From positions 1 to 10,452 of the forward strand of contig CAMNDS010000017.1 in assembly GCA_946535695.1 (NCBI GenBank): 10,452 nucleotides of DNA, written 5' to 3'. Source of the stretch: an uncultured Clostridia bacterium. Its GTDB lineage: Bacteria; Bacillota; Clostridia; Oscillospirales; Acutalibacteraceae. A model generated the notes under the pieces. That model saw only the letters and a program-made list of their open reading frames with translations, ran no database searches and was not told where the DNA came from. Below, piece by piece: positions 1 through 6,444 of the stretch (within the stretch, counting starts at the first letter, position 1; each line of letters starts with the position of its first letter). The position numbers and the translations under genes were made by a program.

Positions 1-2
1 AA

Positions 3-140
3 CAAAATAAATATAAAGTTTCAAGTGTAGAAATCTGCGACGAAATTAAATTTAAAAAATATTTTTCTGAAAAAATTCCATCTTCCGGGCAAAAAGATTC
101 AAAAATTATATCAGGTCAACAATTAAAATTTGATTCTTGA
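3..140 (+). CDS. C-terminal end of a gene cut by the left edge of the window, product unknown
   Basis: An open frame runs from the left edge to a TGA stop at 138-140 and gives about 45 residues. The peptide is rich in Lys, Ser, Ile and Glu and looks like normal protein for this genome (it includes the stretch CDEIKFKKYFSEKIPSSGQK). It ends 20 bases before the hairpin at 161-183, whose plus-strand transcript is followed by a T-rich stretch, as expected for a gene end. The hydrolase gene at 239-1391 converges on it. No family can be recognised from so short a tail. It could be a chance open frame, but length, composition and terminator position together favour a real gene end. Confidence 0.45.
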   Translation, partial: QNKYKVSSVEICDEIKFKKYFSEKIPSSGQKDSKIISGQQLKFDS

Positions 141-160
141 AAAAAAATATAAAGCGTAAA

Positions 161-183
161 TTTCTCCGGCGACGCTGGAGAAA
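161..183. terminator. GC-rich hairpin between convergent genes (repeat copy 1)
   Basis: TTTCTCCGGC (161-170) pairs with GCTGGAGAAA (174-183) around a GAC loop. There is one G·U wobble (168/176) in the plus-strand RNA, which becomes an A·C mismatch in the minus-strand RNA. The plus-strand transcript continues into a T-rich run at about 191-200, so it best serves the gene ending at 140, but it also lies about 55 bases past the stop of the minus-strand hydrolase. The core matches the hairpins at 5019-5035 and 9563-9579. Confidence 0.65.
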
Positions 184-238
184 ATATTTGATTTTTTCTT
201 AATAATAAATAATTAAAATTTAATTCATAAAAATAAAG

Positions 239-835
239 CTAAGAATTATCATCTTCAATTTTTTTTATAAATTTTTTAAATTCGTTTATTTCATATTGTG
301 CTTCTTTTTTATCTGAAATAATACTGTTACCCTCCATATGAGATATTTTTTTTATGACTACATGGGCATTTTCTATACCTTTTTCTTTTAATTTATTTAT
401 AATTATTTCTGTTGCTTCTTCTTTTGAAATATTATAATCAGGATCACCATAAATCGTAGTTTTCAAATCTACAAATTCCGAACTGTCTTCAGTATAGCCG
501 CTGTACCAATATGACGGAACTTTAGTAGCTTTTAATTTTTTAAATTCTTGAAATTTATTCAAATTTATTAGCATTAAATTTAATAAATATTCTAACGGCT
601 TAAATATTTTCCCAGCTACTTTATTAAAATTATTAAGCGGGCTATGTAAGATTACTCCGGCAAGTTTATATTCAAGATTATTTTCTTGAATATAACGCCA
701 TACATGCATAGCAACTTGGCCACCTAGCGAATAGCCATAAATTATAATTTTTTTATTTTTGCTTTCGTTTAAAACATAATTAAATATATTTTCTCCGTCT
801 TTAAATATACTTTTCTGACATCGCAAACGGTCCAA
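239..835 (-). pseudogene. 3' part of a frameshifted alpha/beta hydrolase (catalytic Ser and His half)
   Basis: This frame carries the second half of an alpha/beta hydrolase fold. It contains the nucleophile elbow GYSLGG (G-x-S-x-G, Ser36 of this frame, codon at 728-730), a YGDPD segment (129-133) where the family usually places the catalytic acid, and SHMEG with the likely catalytic His166. The real sequence joins at about residue 9 (SIFKDGEN), continuing from SE at the end of the upstream frame. Residues 1-8 are probably not translated in nature, and the TTG at 833-835 has no ribosome binding site. The stop is TAG at 239-241. With the 5' part the restored protein is about 383 residues. Catalytic residues remain intact, so the break is either recent or a sequencing error. 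The substrate cannot be told; esterase, lipase or peptidase activity are all possible. Confidence 0.8.
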
Positions 836-1391
836 AAAATTTTTTTCTGTTTCCGTATCCCGTATAATCTATCGTATAAACTGTAGCGCCTTTTTTTATT
901 AAATAAATTAATTTCCCATTTGGTCCCAAATGCATTTCATCGTTTAAAACAGAACCTCCGTTGCCGTTAAAAAATATTATATTAATATTTTTTAAACTAG
1001 AACTCGAACTTATATTACAAAAATATTTTTTGCCTATAACAACAGGTTCGTCATTAATATTTTCCAGTATTTCCTCAGAAACAATCTGATTATCGTAATT
1101 TATACTATTATTTTTATTAACAGTCTGAAAAGCGCCGAAAAATAAAGCTATCTGTGTAAGTGCTCTGGATAAAATATTTAACGAAGCATAACCGGCAACC
1201 AGACCAATAACCCAGTTTTTAATTTTATTCGATTCAGAATTTTCTTTATCGTGAGATTCTAAAATATTTTGATTATAATTTTCGAAATTTATTGAATTTA
1301 AAGCGTTGATTTTATTAAGGCAAGATACATTAGAAAAATAAAATAAATATGAAATAAAAACAGAAAATATTTTTTTAGCTATTTTTGTCAT
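801..1391 (-). pseudogene. 5' part of the frameshifted alpha/beta hydrolase (export signal, membrane segment, oxyanion region)
   Basis: ATG at 1389-1391 is preceded by a modest ribosome binding site (GGTGAT on the minus strand). Residues 1-24 form a signal peptide (KIAKK, then a hydrophobic core), possibly ending near Cys24, followed by LNKINALN. Residues about 59-87 are a second hydrophobic segment that probably spans the membrane. The hydrolase domain begins at about residue 108, with the strand and oxyanion-type turn IIFFNGNGGS (138-147) and the family's second strand IDYTGYG (174-180). The frame then reads through SEK and stops at TAA (801-803), while the homologous continuation lies in the other frame. 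The layout of signal, spacer and membrane segment matches the unrecognised proteins at 2762-3553, 3793-4998 and 9634-10401. The gene starts 55 bases after radA on the same strand. Confidence 0.8.
808..817 (-). other. probable frameshift site in the hydrolase gene
   Basis: Minus-strand TCA GAA AAG TAT ATT TAA ends the upstream frame. Removing one A from the AAAA run (811-814) gives S-E-S-I-F-K-D-G-E and joins the two halves into one hydrolase, where SE-x-S-I-(Y/F)-x-D is the usual wording after the DYxGYG strand. A slip in the nearby A7/T6 tract (834-846) is an alternative, but it would replace the plausible FFGPFAMSE segment. Confidence 0.65.
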
Positions 1392-1412
1392 AGTATCACC
1401 AGACTTTTTGAC

Positions 1413-1438
1413 AAATTATATAATATATTACATAATTT
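1413..1438. promoter_or_regulatory. AT-only 26-base imperfect palindrome between radA and the hydrolase gene, with a weak promoter candidate
   Basis: AAATTATATAATA (1413-1425) is mirrored by TATTACATAATTT (1426-1438), with 12 of 13 positions pairing (mismatch 1420/1431). A weak minus-strand promoter overlaps it: TTGAAT (1445-1450), a 17-base spacer, and TATATT (1422-1427). It may be an operator or a weak terminator, or simply chance in AT-rich DNA. Confidence 0.3.
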
Positions 1439-1446
1439 ATTATAAT

Positions 1447-2775
1447 TCAAGAAAAAATATAATTCAAATTTGTAATATTCTTAATTTTTTCAAGATTTTT
1501 ATATTCATGTTTACATTCATATTTTCCAACAGGTACTATAAATCGTTTAAATCCCAAACGCTCAGCTTCTGATATTTTTTCGTCGTTTTTATTCGAATTT
1601 CTAATCTCGCCCGAAAGCCCGATTTCTCCAAACGTAGCAACCAATGAATCAATTGGAACATCTTTAAGCGACGAAATAAGCGCAAGTGCCACCGGCAAAT
1701 CAGCCGCAGGGTCATTAATTTTCACACCACCGACGACGTTTACATAAACATCAAAATTGGCAAAATAAAATCCGGCTCTTTTTTCTAAAATTGCCAGTAA
1801 CATGCATAATCTGTTATAATCATAGCCGTTTGAAACTCTGCGAGGCATGCCAAAACTAGTAGGAGCTACCAAAGCTTGAATTTCAGTCAAAAAAACTCTA
1901 CTGCCTTCTGATATACACGCCGTACAAATTCCAGGAACACCAGGAGCTCTATTTTCAAGCATAAGAACCGAAGGGTTTTTAACTTCTTGAAGTCCGTTTG
2001 ATTTCATCTCGAAAACACCGATTTCAGAAGTCGAACCGAATCTATTTTTTAGGCATCTTATAATTCGATAAGAACTTTTATTCTCATTATCAAAATACAA
2101 AACAACGTCGACTATATGTTCAAGGACTTTTGGACCGGCAATAGCGCCTTCTTTGTTCACATGACTAACTGCCAAGACAGTAACATCAAGACTTTTAGCC
2201 AAATTTAAAAGCATCGAAGCACAATCTTTTACTTGCGTGATACTTCCAGCGGATGCACTGAGTTCAGTATTTATGATAGTCTGTATCGAATCTATTATTA
2301 CAAGATTGGGCTTAATTTTTTCAATATGAGATAAAATATTATTAATATCGGTTTCAGAGACCATCATAAGACTAGAATTATCAATTTTTAATCTTTCGCA
2401 GCGCATTTTTAATTGGCTTGCTGATTCCTCTCCGGAAACATAGAGAATATTTTCATAATTTTGAGCAATTTGTAAAAGAATAGTAGATTTACCAACTCCG
2501 GGAGAGCCGCTCAAAAGAATAAAAGCGCCTTTTACGATACCGCCGCCAAGAACTCTATCAAGCTCAGAAATCCCTGTTTTAATTCGAATTTCATCTTTGA
2601 ATTTAATTTCGGAAATTTTAACAGGATTTGAAATTTTTGAATTTTTAACTAAAATCTCTTTTTCAGAAAACTCAATCATAGAATTCCCTGCGCCACAGGA
2701 GGGGCAAATCCCACTCCATTTGGCAGATTCAAACCCGCATTCATTACAAAGAAAAATTATTTTATTTTTTTTCAT
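1447..2775 (-). CDS. radA: RadA, DNA repair and recombination ATPase (Sms)
   Basis: RadA is a RecA-like ATPase that promotes branch migration of recombination intermediates in the cytoplasm. From the ATG at 2773-2775 it has 442 residues, close to the family norm. In order: a C4 zinc finger (CNEC…CPSC, residues 10-27), Walker A GSPGVGKST (90-98), a Walker B-like strand LVIIDS (158-163), the RadA-specific KNRFG motif (243-247), and a Lon-protease-like C-terminal domain (from about 298) with VGGVKINDPAADL. A TTG two codons upstream (2781) is possible. The ATG is preferred because MKKNKIIFLC fits the family start, although neither has a good ribosome binding site. The start overlaps the upstream gene's end by 14 bases, which suggests translational coupling and co-transcription from 3594-3623. 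The stop is TGA. Confidence 0.97.
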   Translation of the reverse strand: MKKNKIIFLCNECGFESAKWSGICPSCGAGNSMIEFSEKEILVKNSKISNPVKISEIKFKDEIRIKTGISELDRVLGGGIVKGAFILLSGSPGVGKSTILLQIAQNYENILYVSGEESASQLKMRCERLKIDNSSLMMVSETDINNILSHIEKIKPNLVIIDSIQTIINTELSASAGSITQVKDCASMLLNLAKSLDVTVLAVSHVNKEGAIAGPKVLEHIVDVVLYFDNENKSSYRIIRCLKNRFGSTSEIGVFEMKSNGLQEVKNPSVLMLENRAPGVPGICTACISEGSRVFLTEIQALVAPTSFGMPRRVSNGYDYNRLCMLLAILEKRAGFYFANFDVYVNVVGGVKINDPAADLPVALALISSLKDVPIDSLVATFGEIGLSGEIRNSNKNDEKISEAERLGFKRFIVPVGKYECKHEYKNLEKIKNITNLNYIFS

Positions 2776-3553
2776 TTCCAACTAATTTATCAAAATACTC
2801 TTCAGTTATTTTAAAATTTAATTCTTTATTTTCTAAACCGTAATCATCATCTGGTATATGTACCTTCTTATCAGGGCTACTTAAAACAATGGAAAATGAT
2901 CTGCTATCTCCTACCATATCATGAACATCTCTACGTGCAAATTGACCATCTAAATTTTTAACCGCATACCAACAGTAATATGAACCATCAGAATTCTTTC
3001 GCACTTCAAAAACACCCTTATTAGCAAAAATTACTCTTTTAATACCGTTAATACTGTTATAACCAGGATAATCCGATTTTGCACAATTTCTTAATGATTT
3101 TATTAAATTTTTATAATCAAAACTAATTTCTTTATGTTCATAAATGGGATTGCTATTTTTAAATTTAACATTCACAAAACCAAGATTTTGTTCTATGGCA
3201 TCTCTGTGCATTTTAAATTCATACTCAATTGTATTTTTCAAACTTTCAATCTTTTCACGCAAATTTTCATCAAAAATTTCCCATTTAGCTTCTTGATCTT
3301 CGTAATCTAAAATACACCTACAGATCACCTCATCCGTAACCTTGACAGACGACTCACCAGGAATTTTGTCTTGTTTTTCATTTTTGCCAGCGATTTTTTG
3401 TACTAACAAAGTGCCAAGCACCCCAGCAGCAATTCCACCAATTGTAAATCCAGCATTTTTTAAAATCGAAAGCTTAGAATTATCTTTCGCGATACAATTA
3501 TTTAAACTCATACTAAATAACAACAAACTTGCAATTAGTTTTTTATTAATCAT
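2762..3553 (-). CDS. unrecognised membrane-anchored protein with signal peptide, upstream of radA
   Basis: The 263-residue product is not recognised. Residues 1-22 look like a signal peptide (INKK, then LIASLLLFSMSL, with a likely cut after CIA). Residues about 34-52 are a Gly-rich membrane segment (FTIGGIAAGVLGTLLV) followed by a Lys-rich stretch, which suggests that the rest is cytoplasmic if the signal is cleaved. A predicted helical, charged region lies at about 80-125. The C-terminal part looks strand-rich (KRVIFANKGVFEVRKNSDG, YYCWYAV). ATG at 3551-3553 is chosen because GGAGGA lies 7 bases upstream; a TTG further up lies inside that binding site. The gene shares its transcript with radA and overlaps it by 14 bases, unusual company for a housekeeping ATPase. 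The architecture matches 3793-4998 and 9634-10401. Confidence 0.85.
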   Translation of the reverse strand: MINKKLIASLLLFSMSLNNCIAKDNSKLSILKNAGFTIGGIAAGVLGTLLVQKIAGKNEKQDKIPGESSVKVTDEVICRCILDYEDQEAKWEIFDENLREKIESLKNTIEYEFKMHRDAIEQNLGFVNVKFKNSNPIYEHKEISFDYKNLIKSLRNCAKSDYPGYNSINGIKRVIFANKGVFEVRKNSDGSYYCWYAVKNLDGQFARRDVHDMVGDSRSFSIVLSSPDKKVHIPDDDYGLENKELNFKITEEYFDKLVGNEKK

Positions 3554-3560
3554 ATATATG

Positions 3561-3566
3561 TCCTCC
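3561..3566 (-). promoter_or_regulatory. ribosome binding site that fixes the start at 3553
   Basis: The minus strand reads GGAGGA, 7 bases before ATG (3551-3553). It overlaps the alternative TTG start at 3566-3568, which is therefore unlikely. Confidence 0.85.
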
Positions 3567-3593
3567 AAAATTAAAATTAATCATGTGTTTTTG

Positions 3594-3623
3594 ATTATAT
3601 CATAAAGAAAATAAAAATTGCAA
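3594..3623 (-). promoter_or_regulatory. promoter of the membrane protein–radA unit
   Basis: The minus strand has TTGCAA (3618-3623) as the -35 box, an 18-base spacer, and a perfect -10 box TATAAT (3594-3599). Transcription should begin near 3587, giving a leader of about 34 bases. It faces away from the promoter at 3700-3727. Confidence 0.7.
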
Positions 3624-3699
3624 GTATTTTTACGGGACATTGCAAAAAAAGATATATATTGCCTCCTGCGCTGACCAGAGAAAATTTTTTGAAAATTTC

Positions 3700-3727
3700 T
3701 TGACAAATAAAAATATTATGATATAAT
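3700..3727 (+). promoter_or_regulatory. consensus housekeeping promoter of the gene at 3793
   Basis: TTGACA (3700-3705) and TATAAT (3722-3727) both match the sigma-A consensus perfectly, with a 16-base spacer. The start of transcription is expected near 3734, about 59 bases before the ATG. This argues against any translation start at 3727, which lies inside the -10 box. Confidence 0.85.
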
Positions 3728-3780
3728 TGAACAGAATGCTGTTATTATCATTGTTTTCGGCATTAAGTAAATTAATTTTT

Positions 3781-3786
3781 GGAGGT
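3781..3786 (+). promoter_or_regulatory. ribosome binding site that fixes the start at 3793
   Basis: GGAGGT lies 6 bases before ATG (3793-3795). An in-frame ATG at 3736 would add 19 hydrophobic residues, but it sits almost at the transcription start with no binding site. Confidence 0.85.
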
Positions 3787-3792
3787 AAACTT

Positions 3793-4998
3793 ATGAAACA
3801 ATTTAAAAGAAGACAAAAAATGGTAGCAACTTTAGTTGCTGCAACAACGTTATTAGGTGCTAAAACCGCCCCTCCTACTTTCGCAATGAGTTCAGGGCTC
3901 AATAAGGTGGTTATCAAAGAAAAAAGCGGAATGCCAAATTGGGGCAAGTGGCTTATAGGCGGTGGCGCTTTGGCTGCCATTGCAGCTGCGGGGGTACTTT
4001 GGTGGAAATTAAAGGCTAAAGATAATGATCTGAAAGATCCTGGCAAGTTAGAAAATCCCCAAGATGATGTTATTGAAAAAATAATTAATGAAAATATTGT
4101 TGATGAAAATAAAATCCAAAAATCAATAAATATAAATAAAGAAATACCGGATATTAGCACACAAAATATTAACATACCAAATGATGAGAAAAAAGAAAAA
4201 AAGAAAATTAATTTCGATGATGCAATCAAAGATTATCTAGAATTAGCTGAGTATATTGCAATTTTTAAAAATGTGAATGAAGTAAAAAAAAGTTTTTTAT
4301 GTTTTGTAAATGGTGGTGGTAAATATGTTGGTAAATTCGATATAGATAACGAAATTATTAAAAATTCTTTTGGCCTTTTACAGAAATTGTGGGATAACGA
4401 AAGTGTAATAGAAAATTTGAACATTTCTCAAAATCCGGAACATAAATTTTGGGTTGTTAAAAGCGATATTAACAAGTCTGGTTATACCTTTAAAATTGGT
4501 AAGTCAGGAGACTCGCTTTGTTTATTTAATGGGTCAATTGGTATAATATTAGATGTTAGTAAAGACAAGCACTTGGTACAAGAAAGGGACAAAAGGATTA
4601 ATTTATTAGGTGCAGAAGATGGTGAAAAATTTTTTAATAGAATTAACGACATTGTTAAAGATTATAAAACCAAACTATTTTCGACAAACAATTTATTAAA
4701 ATTTAAGTTGTATGGTCTTACTGGAAGCGAAGAGCATGGTCCTGAAGACATAGGGAAAACAGTAAATGGTACAGTTATTTCACAAAATGGTTTTTCAGAA
4801 GGCCGTAATGAGGTTATTAGAAATACTATTTACAAGTTAATTGACTATAAAATTACGGCAATAGAGTTTAAAAGAACGAATGATGGCAAAGGCATAGAAT
4901 GGACGACAAATGGCAATAAATTTAAAGTTTCTATAGATGGTAATATTTTAACTTTAGAGGCTGATGGAGGAAAAAAGTGGCTGAAGTATAAAATTTAA
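3793..4998 (+). CDS. unrecognised 401-residue membrane-anchored protein with signal peptide
   Basis: Function is unknown. Residues 1-31 form a classic signal peptide: a basic start (KQFKRRQK), a hydrophobic core (MVATLVAATTLLGA), and a likely cut after PTFA. A short spacer with LNKVV follows, then a Gly/Ala membrane segment at about 52-71 (WLIGGGALAAIAAAGVLWW) and a basic patch KLKAK. A charged, Lys/Asn/Ile-rich linker runs to about 140. The remaining 260 residues form one or two soluble domains with strand-like stretches (KFWVVKSD, YTFKIGKSGDSLCLFNG, KFKVSIDGNILTLEADGG) and no motif I recognise. The start, ribosome binding site and perfect promoter are clear, so it is a real, probably well-expressed gene. 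It is followed 20 bases later by the repeat hairpin at 5019-5035. The N-terminus resembles the product of 9634-10401 (KT…AM…LNKV). Confidence 0.88.
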   Translation: MKQFKRRQKMVATLVAATTLLGAKTAPPTFAMSSGLNKVVIKEKSGMPNWGKWLIGGGALAAIAAAGVLWWKLKAKDNDLKDPGKLENPQDDVIEKIINENIVDENKIQKSININKEIPDISTQNINIPNDEKKEKKKINFDDAIKDYLELAEYIAIFKNVNEVKKSFLCFVNGGGKYVGKFDIDNEIIKNSFGLLQKLWDNESVIENLNISQNPEHKFWVVKSDINKSGYTFKIGKSGDSLCLFNGSIGIILDVSKDKHLVQERDKRINLLGAEDGEKFFNRINDIVKDYKTKLFSTNNLLKFKLYGLTGSEEHGPEDIGKTVNGTVISQNGFSEGRNEVIRNTIYKLIDYKITAIEFKRTNDGKGIEWTTNGNKFKVSIDGNILTLEADGGKKWLKYKI

Positions 4999-5018
4999 TA
5001 AAAAGTATCGAATGTTTT

Positions 5019-5035
5019 CTCCGGCTATGCCGGAG
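5019..5035 (+). terminator. GC-rich hairpin after the membrane protein gene (repeat copy 2)
   Basis: CTCCGGC (5019-5025) and GCCGGAG (5029-5035) form a perfect 7-base-pair stem with a TAT loop, 20 bases after the stop codon. The following bases CTGATTTTT give a short T run. It is preceded by AATGTTTT, a flank shared with the other copies when these are read in the direction of the signal-peptide gene. Confidence 0.75.
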
Positions 5036-5036
5036 G

Positions 5037-5064
5037 CTGATTTTTGCAAAAGTAATCAGTTTTT
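5037..5064 (+). terminator. second hairpin with a T run, tandem to the first
   Basis: CTGATT (5037-5042) pairs with AATCAG (5054-5059), followed directly by TTTTT (5060-5064). It is a weaker, AT-rich stem that could back up the hairpin at 5019-5035. Confidence 0.45.
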
Positions 5065-5072
5065 AGTAAAAT
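5044..5072 (+). promoter_or_regulatory. candidate promoter for miaB
   Basis: TTGCAA (5044-5049), a 17-base spacer and TAAAAT (5067-5072) give a plausible promoter 32 bases before the miaB start. The -35 box falls inside the loop of the tandem hairpin, so the two readings compete. A promoter is needed somewhere here if the upstream hairpins terminate. Confidence 0.4.
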
Positions 5073-5090
5073 AAACCCGATTTTTAATCT

Positions 5091-5096
5091 AGGGGA
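5091..5096 (+). promoter_or_regulatory. ribosome binding site that supports the TTG start of miaB
   Basis: AGGGGA lies 7 bases before TTG at 5104-5106. It is the only good Shine-Dalgarno match before the conserved N-terminal domain. Confidence 0.7.
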
Positions 5097-5103
5097 TTTA
5101 GTC

Positions 5104-6426
5104 TTGGATGTAATAAATAGTTTAAGGAAAATTCTGAAAACAAGATTTAAAAGAGAACATTTTCTAGCATATATAAAAGTCTTTGGCTGCCAGCAGAACG
5201 AAGCTGATGCTGAAAAAATCTGCGGATTTTTAAAACTTTTGGGATTTAATTTCACAGACAATATTTTAGTTGCTGATTTAATTTTATTTGAAACTTGTGC
5301 TGTTAGACATACGGCTGAAGAAAAAATTCTTGCGCATATCGGGAATCTTAAAAATATCAAAAAATCGAATAATAATATTTTTATTGCTATTTGTGGCTGT
5401 ATGGTTGAGCAGGAAAATATTAAAAATTATATTAACGAAAAGTTCCCGTTTGTTGATTTTATTTGTGGCGCGAAGTCTATAGAAAATTTTCCAGAATTAT
5501 TTTATAAAAAATTAACGGGCGAAAAATTAAATAATTTTTGTAATGTTCCCGTTTTGCAAAAAAATAAGTTTAACGCTTGGGTTCCGATAATTTCGGGTTG
5601 CAATAATTTTTGTTCTTATTGTATTGTTCCGTATGTAAGAGGCCCTGAAAAAAGCAAAGATTATAATCAAATTTTAGATTATTGCAAAAAAATTATAAAA
5701 AACGGCAGTAAAATTATTACTTTACTTGGGCAAAATGTTAATTCATATTTTTATAATAATTTTAATTTTTCTGATTTATTAAAAGAAATCGACAAAATAG
5801 ACGGCGAGTTTACAATTCGATTTATGACTTCGCACCCGAAAGACTTTAATAAAAATTTAGTTGATACTCTTGCAAATTTAAAGCATTTTAGTGGTCACTT
5901 GCATTTACCGGTTCAATCCGGAAACAATCGAATTTTGAAGTTCATGAACAGAAAATACACGCGCGAAGAATATATCGAAAAAATAAATTATGCCCGAGAA
6001 AAAATCAAGAATTTAGTTATCACAAGTGATATAATAGTAGGGTTCCCGGGAGAAACTAATCTTGAATTTGAAGATACAGTTTCTTTAATTCAAAAAATAA
6101 AATTTGCTTCGATCTTTAATTTTATATATTCACCAAGAGTTGGTACTGCAGCTTTTAACATGCAAGATAATATCTCACATGACGAAAAAGTAAGAAGAAT
6201 TTCGAAAATTATAAAGATTCAGGAGGAGATTTCTCAGGAGTTTTTGTCAGGTTTTGTCGGAACAAATTTGAAAGTTATAATAGAAGAAGATCATGTAAAT
6301 AAGTCGATTGCAAGAAGCAAATCAAATATAATCGTAGAACTTAAGGGTAGTTTTAATGTTGGAGATATAGTTAACACTAAAATAATTTCGAGTAAACGGA
6401 GTTATTTAATTGGTAAAAAAGTTTAA
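5104..6426 (+). CDS. miaB: MiaB, tRNA-2-methylthio-N6-dimethylallyladenosine synthase
   Basis: MiaB is a radical-SAM enzyme that adds a methylthio group to i6A37 of tRNAs reading U-starting codons. The 440-residue product has the N-terminal UPF0004 domain with its three cluster cysteines (FGCQQN Cys29, ETCAV Cys65, CGCM Cys99). The radical-SAM C-x3-C-x2-C follows at Cys166, Cys170 and Cys173 (GCNNFCSYC), then IVPYVRGPEKS, and a C-terminal TRAM domain (about 378-440) for tRNA binding. The TTG start is supported by AGGGGA at 5091-5096, 7 bases upstream; no better ATG exists before the first cysteine. GCQQNEADAEK is the wording I associate with Oscillospiraceae. It is the first gene of a block with the YlbF-family gene (18 bases downstream) and mutS. 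Confidence 0.95.
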   Translation: MDVINSLRKILKTRFKREHFLAYIKVFGCQQNEADAEKICGFLKLLGFNFTDNILVADLILFETCAVRHTAEEKILAHIGNLKNIKKSNNNIFIAICGCMVEQENIKNYINEKFPFVDFICGAKSIENFPELFYKKLTGEKLNNFCNVPVLQKNKFNAWVPIISGCNNFCSYCIVPYVRGPEKSKDYNQILDYCKKIIKNGSKIITLLGQNVNSYFYNNFNFSDLLKEIDKIDGEFTIRFMTSHPKDFNKNLVDTLANLKHFSGHLHLPVQSGNNRILKFMNRKYTREEYIEKINYAREKIKNLVITSDIIVGFPGETNLEFEDTVSLIQKIKFASIFNFIYSPRVGTAAFNMQDNISHDEKVRRISKIIKIQEEISQEFLSGFVGTNLKVIIEEDHVNKSIARSKSNIIVELKGSFNVGDIVNTKIISSKRSYLIGKKV

Positions 6427-6433
6427 ATTTGGA

Positions 6434-6440
6434 AGGTGAT
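6434..6440 (+). promoter_or_regulatory. ribosome binding site that fixes the YlbF-family start at 6445
   Basis: AGGTGAT, within GGAAGGTGAT, matches the 16S tail and lies 4 bases before ATG at 6445. The in-frame GTG at 6436 lies inside it and is unlikely to be used. Confidence 0.8.
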
Positions 6441-6444
6441 AAAT

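Noticed and set aside
801..846. Programmed ribosomal frameshifting joining the two hydrolase frames
   Set aside because: No convincing +1 shift signal (rare codon pause plus upstream Shine-Dalgarno, as in prfB) precedes the A-run. A simple indel is the more economical explanation.
2434..2700. A plus-strand reading frame near the radA start (around 2597-2785)
   Set aside because: It is short and antisense to the RadA zinc finger, with no start signals.
3342..3605. An 87-codon plus-strand open frame opposite the radA-upstream gene
   Set aside because: It is antisense to the signal peptide and membrane segment of the minus-strand gene and runs through that gene's promoter.
3727..3792. An upstream start adding 22 residues to the 3793 gene
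   Set aside because: The TTG begins inside the -10 box and precedes the transcription start, while GGAGGT points to 3793.
3630..4229. A 199-codon minus-strand open frame opposite the gene at 3793
   Set aside because: It is antisense to a gene with a clear promoter, ribosome binding site and signal peptide. Its hydrophobic Phe/Ile/Ser-rich product is what the Lys/Asn-rich linker gives when read backwards, and it has no start signal.
5025..5360. A 111-codon minus-strand open frame over the miaB start
   Set aside because: It is antisense to the conserved MiaB N-terminal domain, has low-complexity composition and no ribosome binding site.
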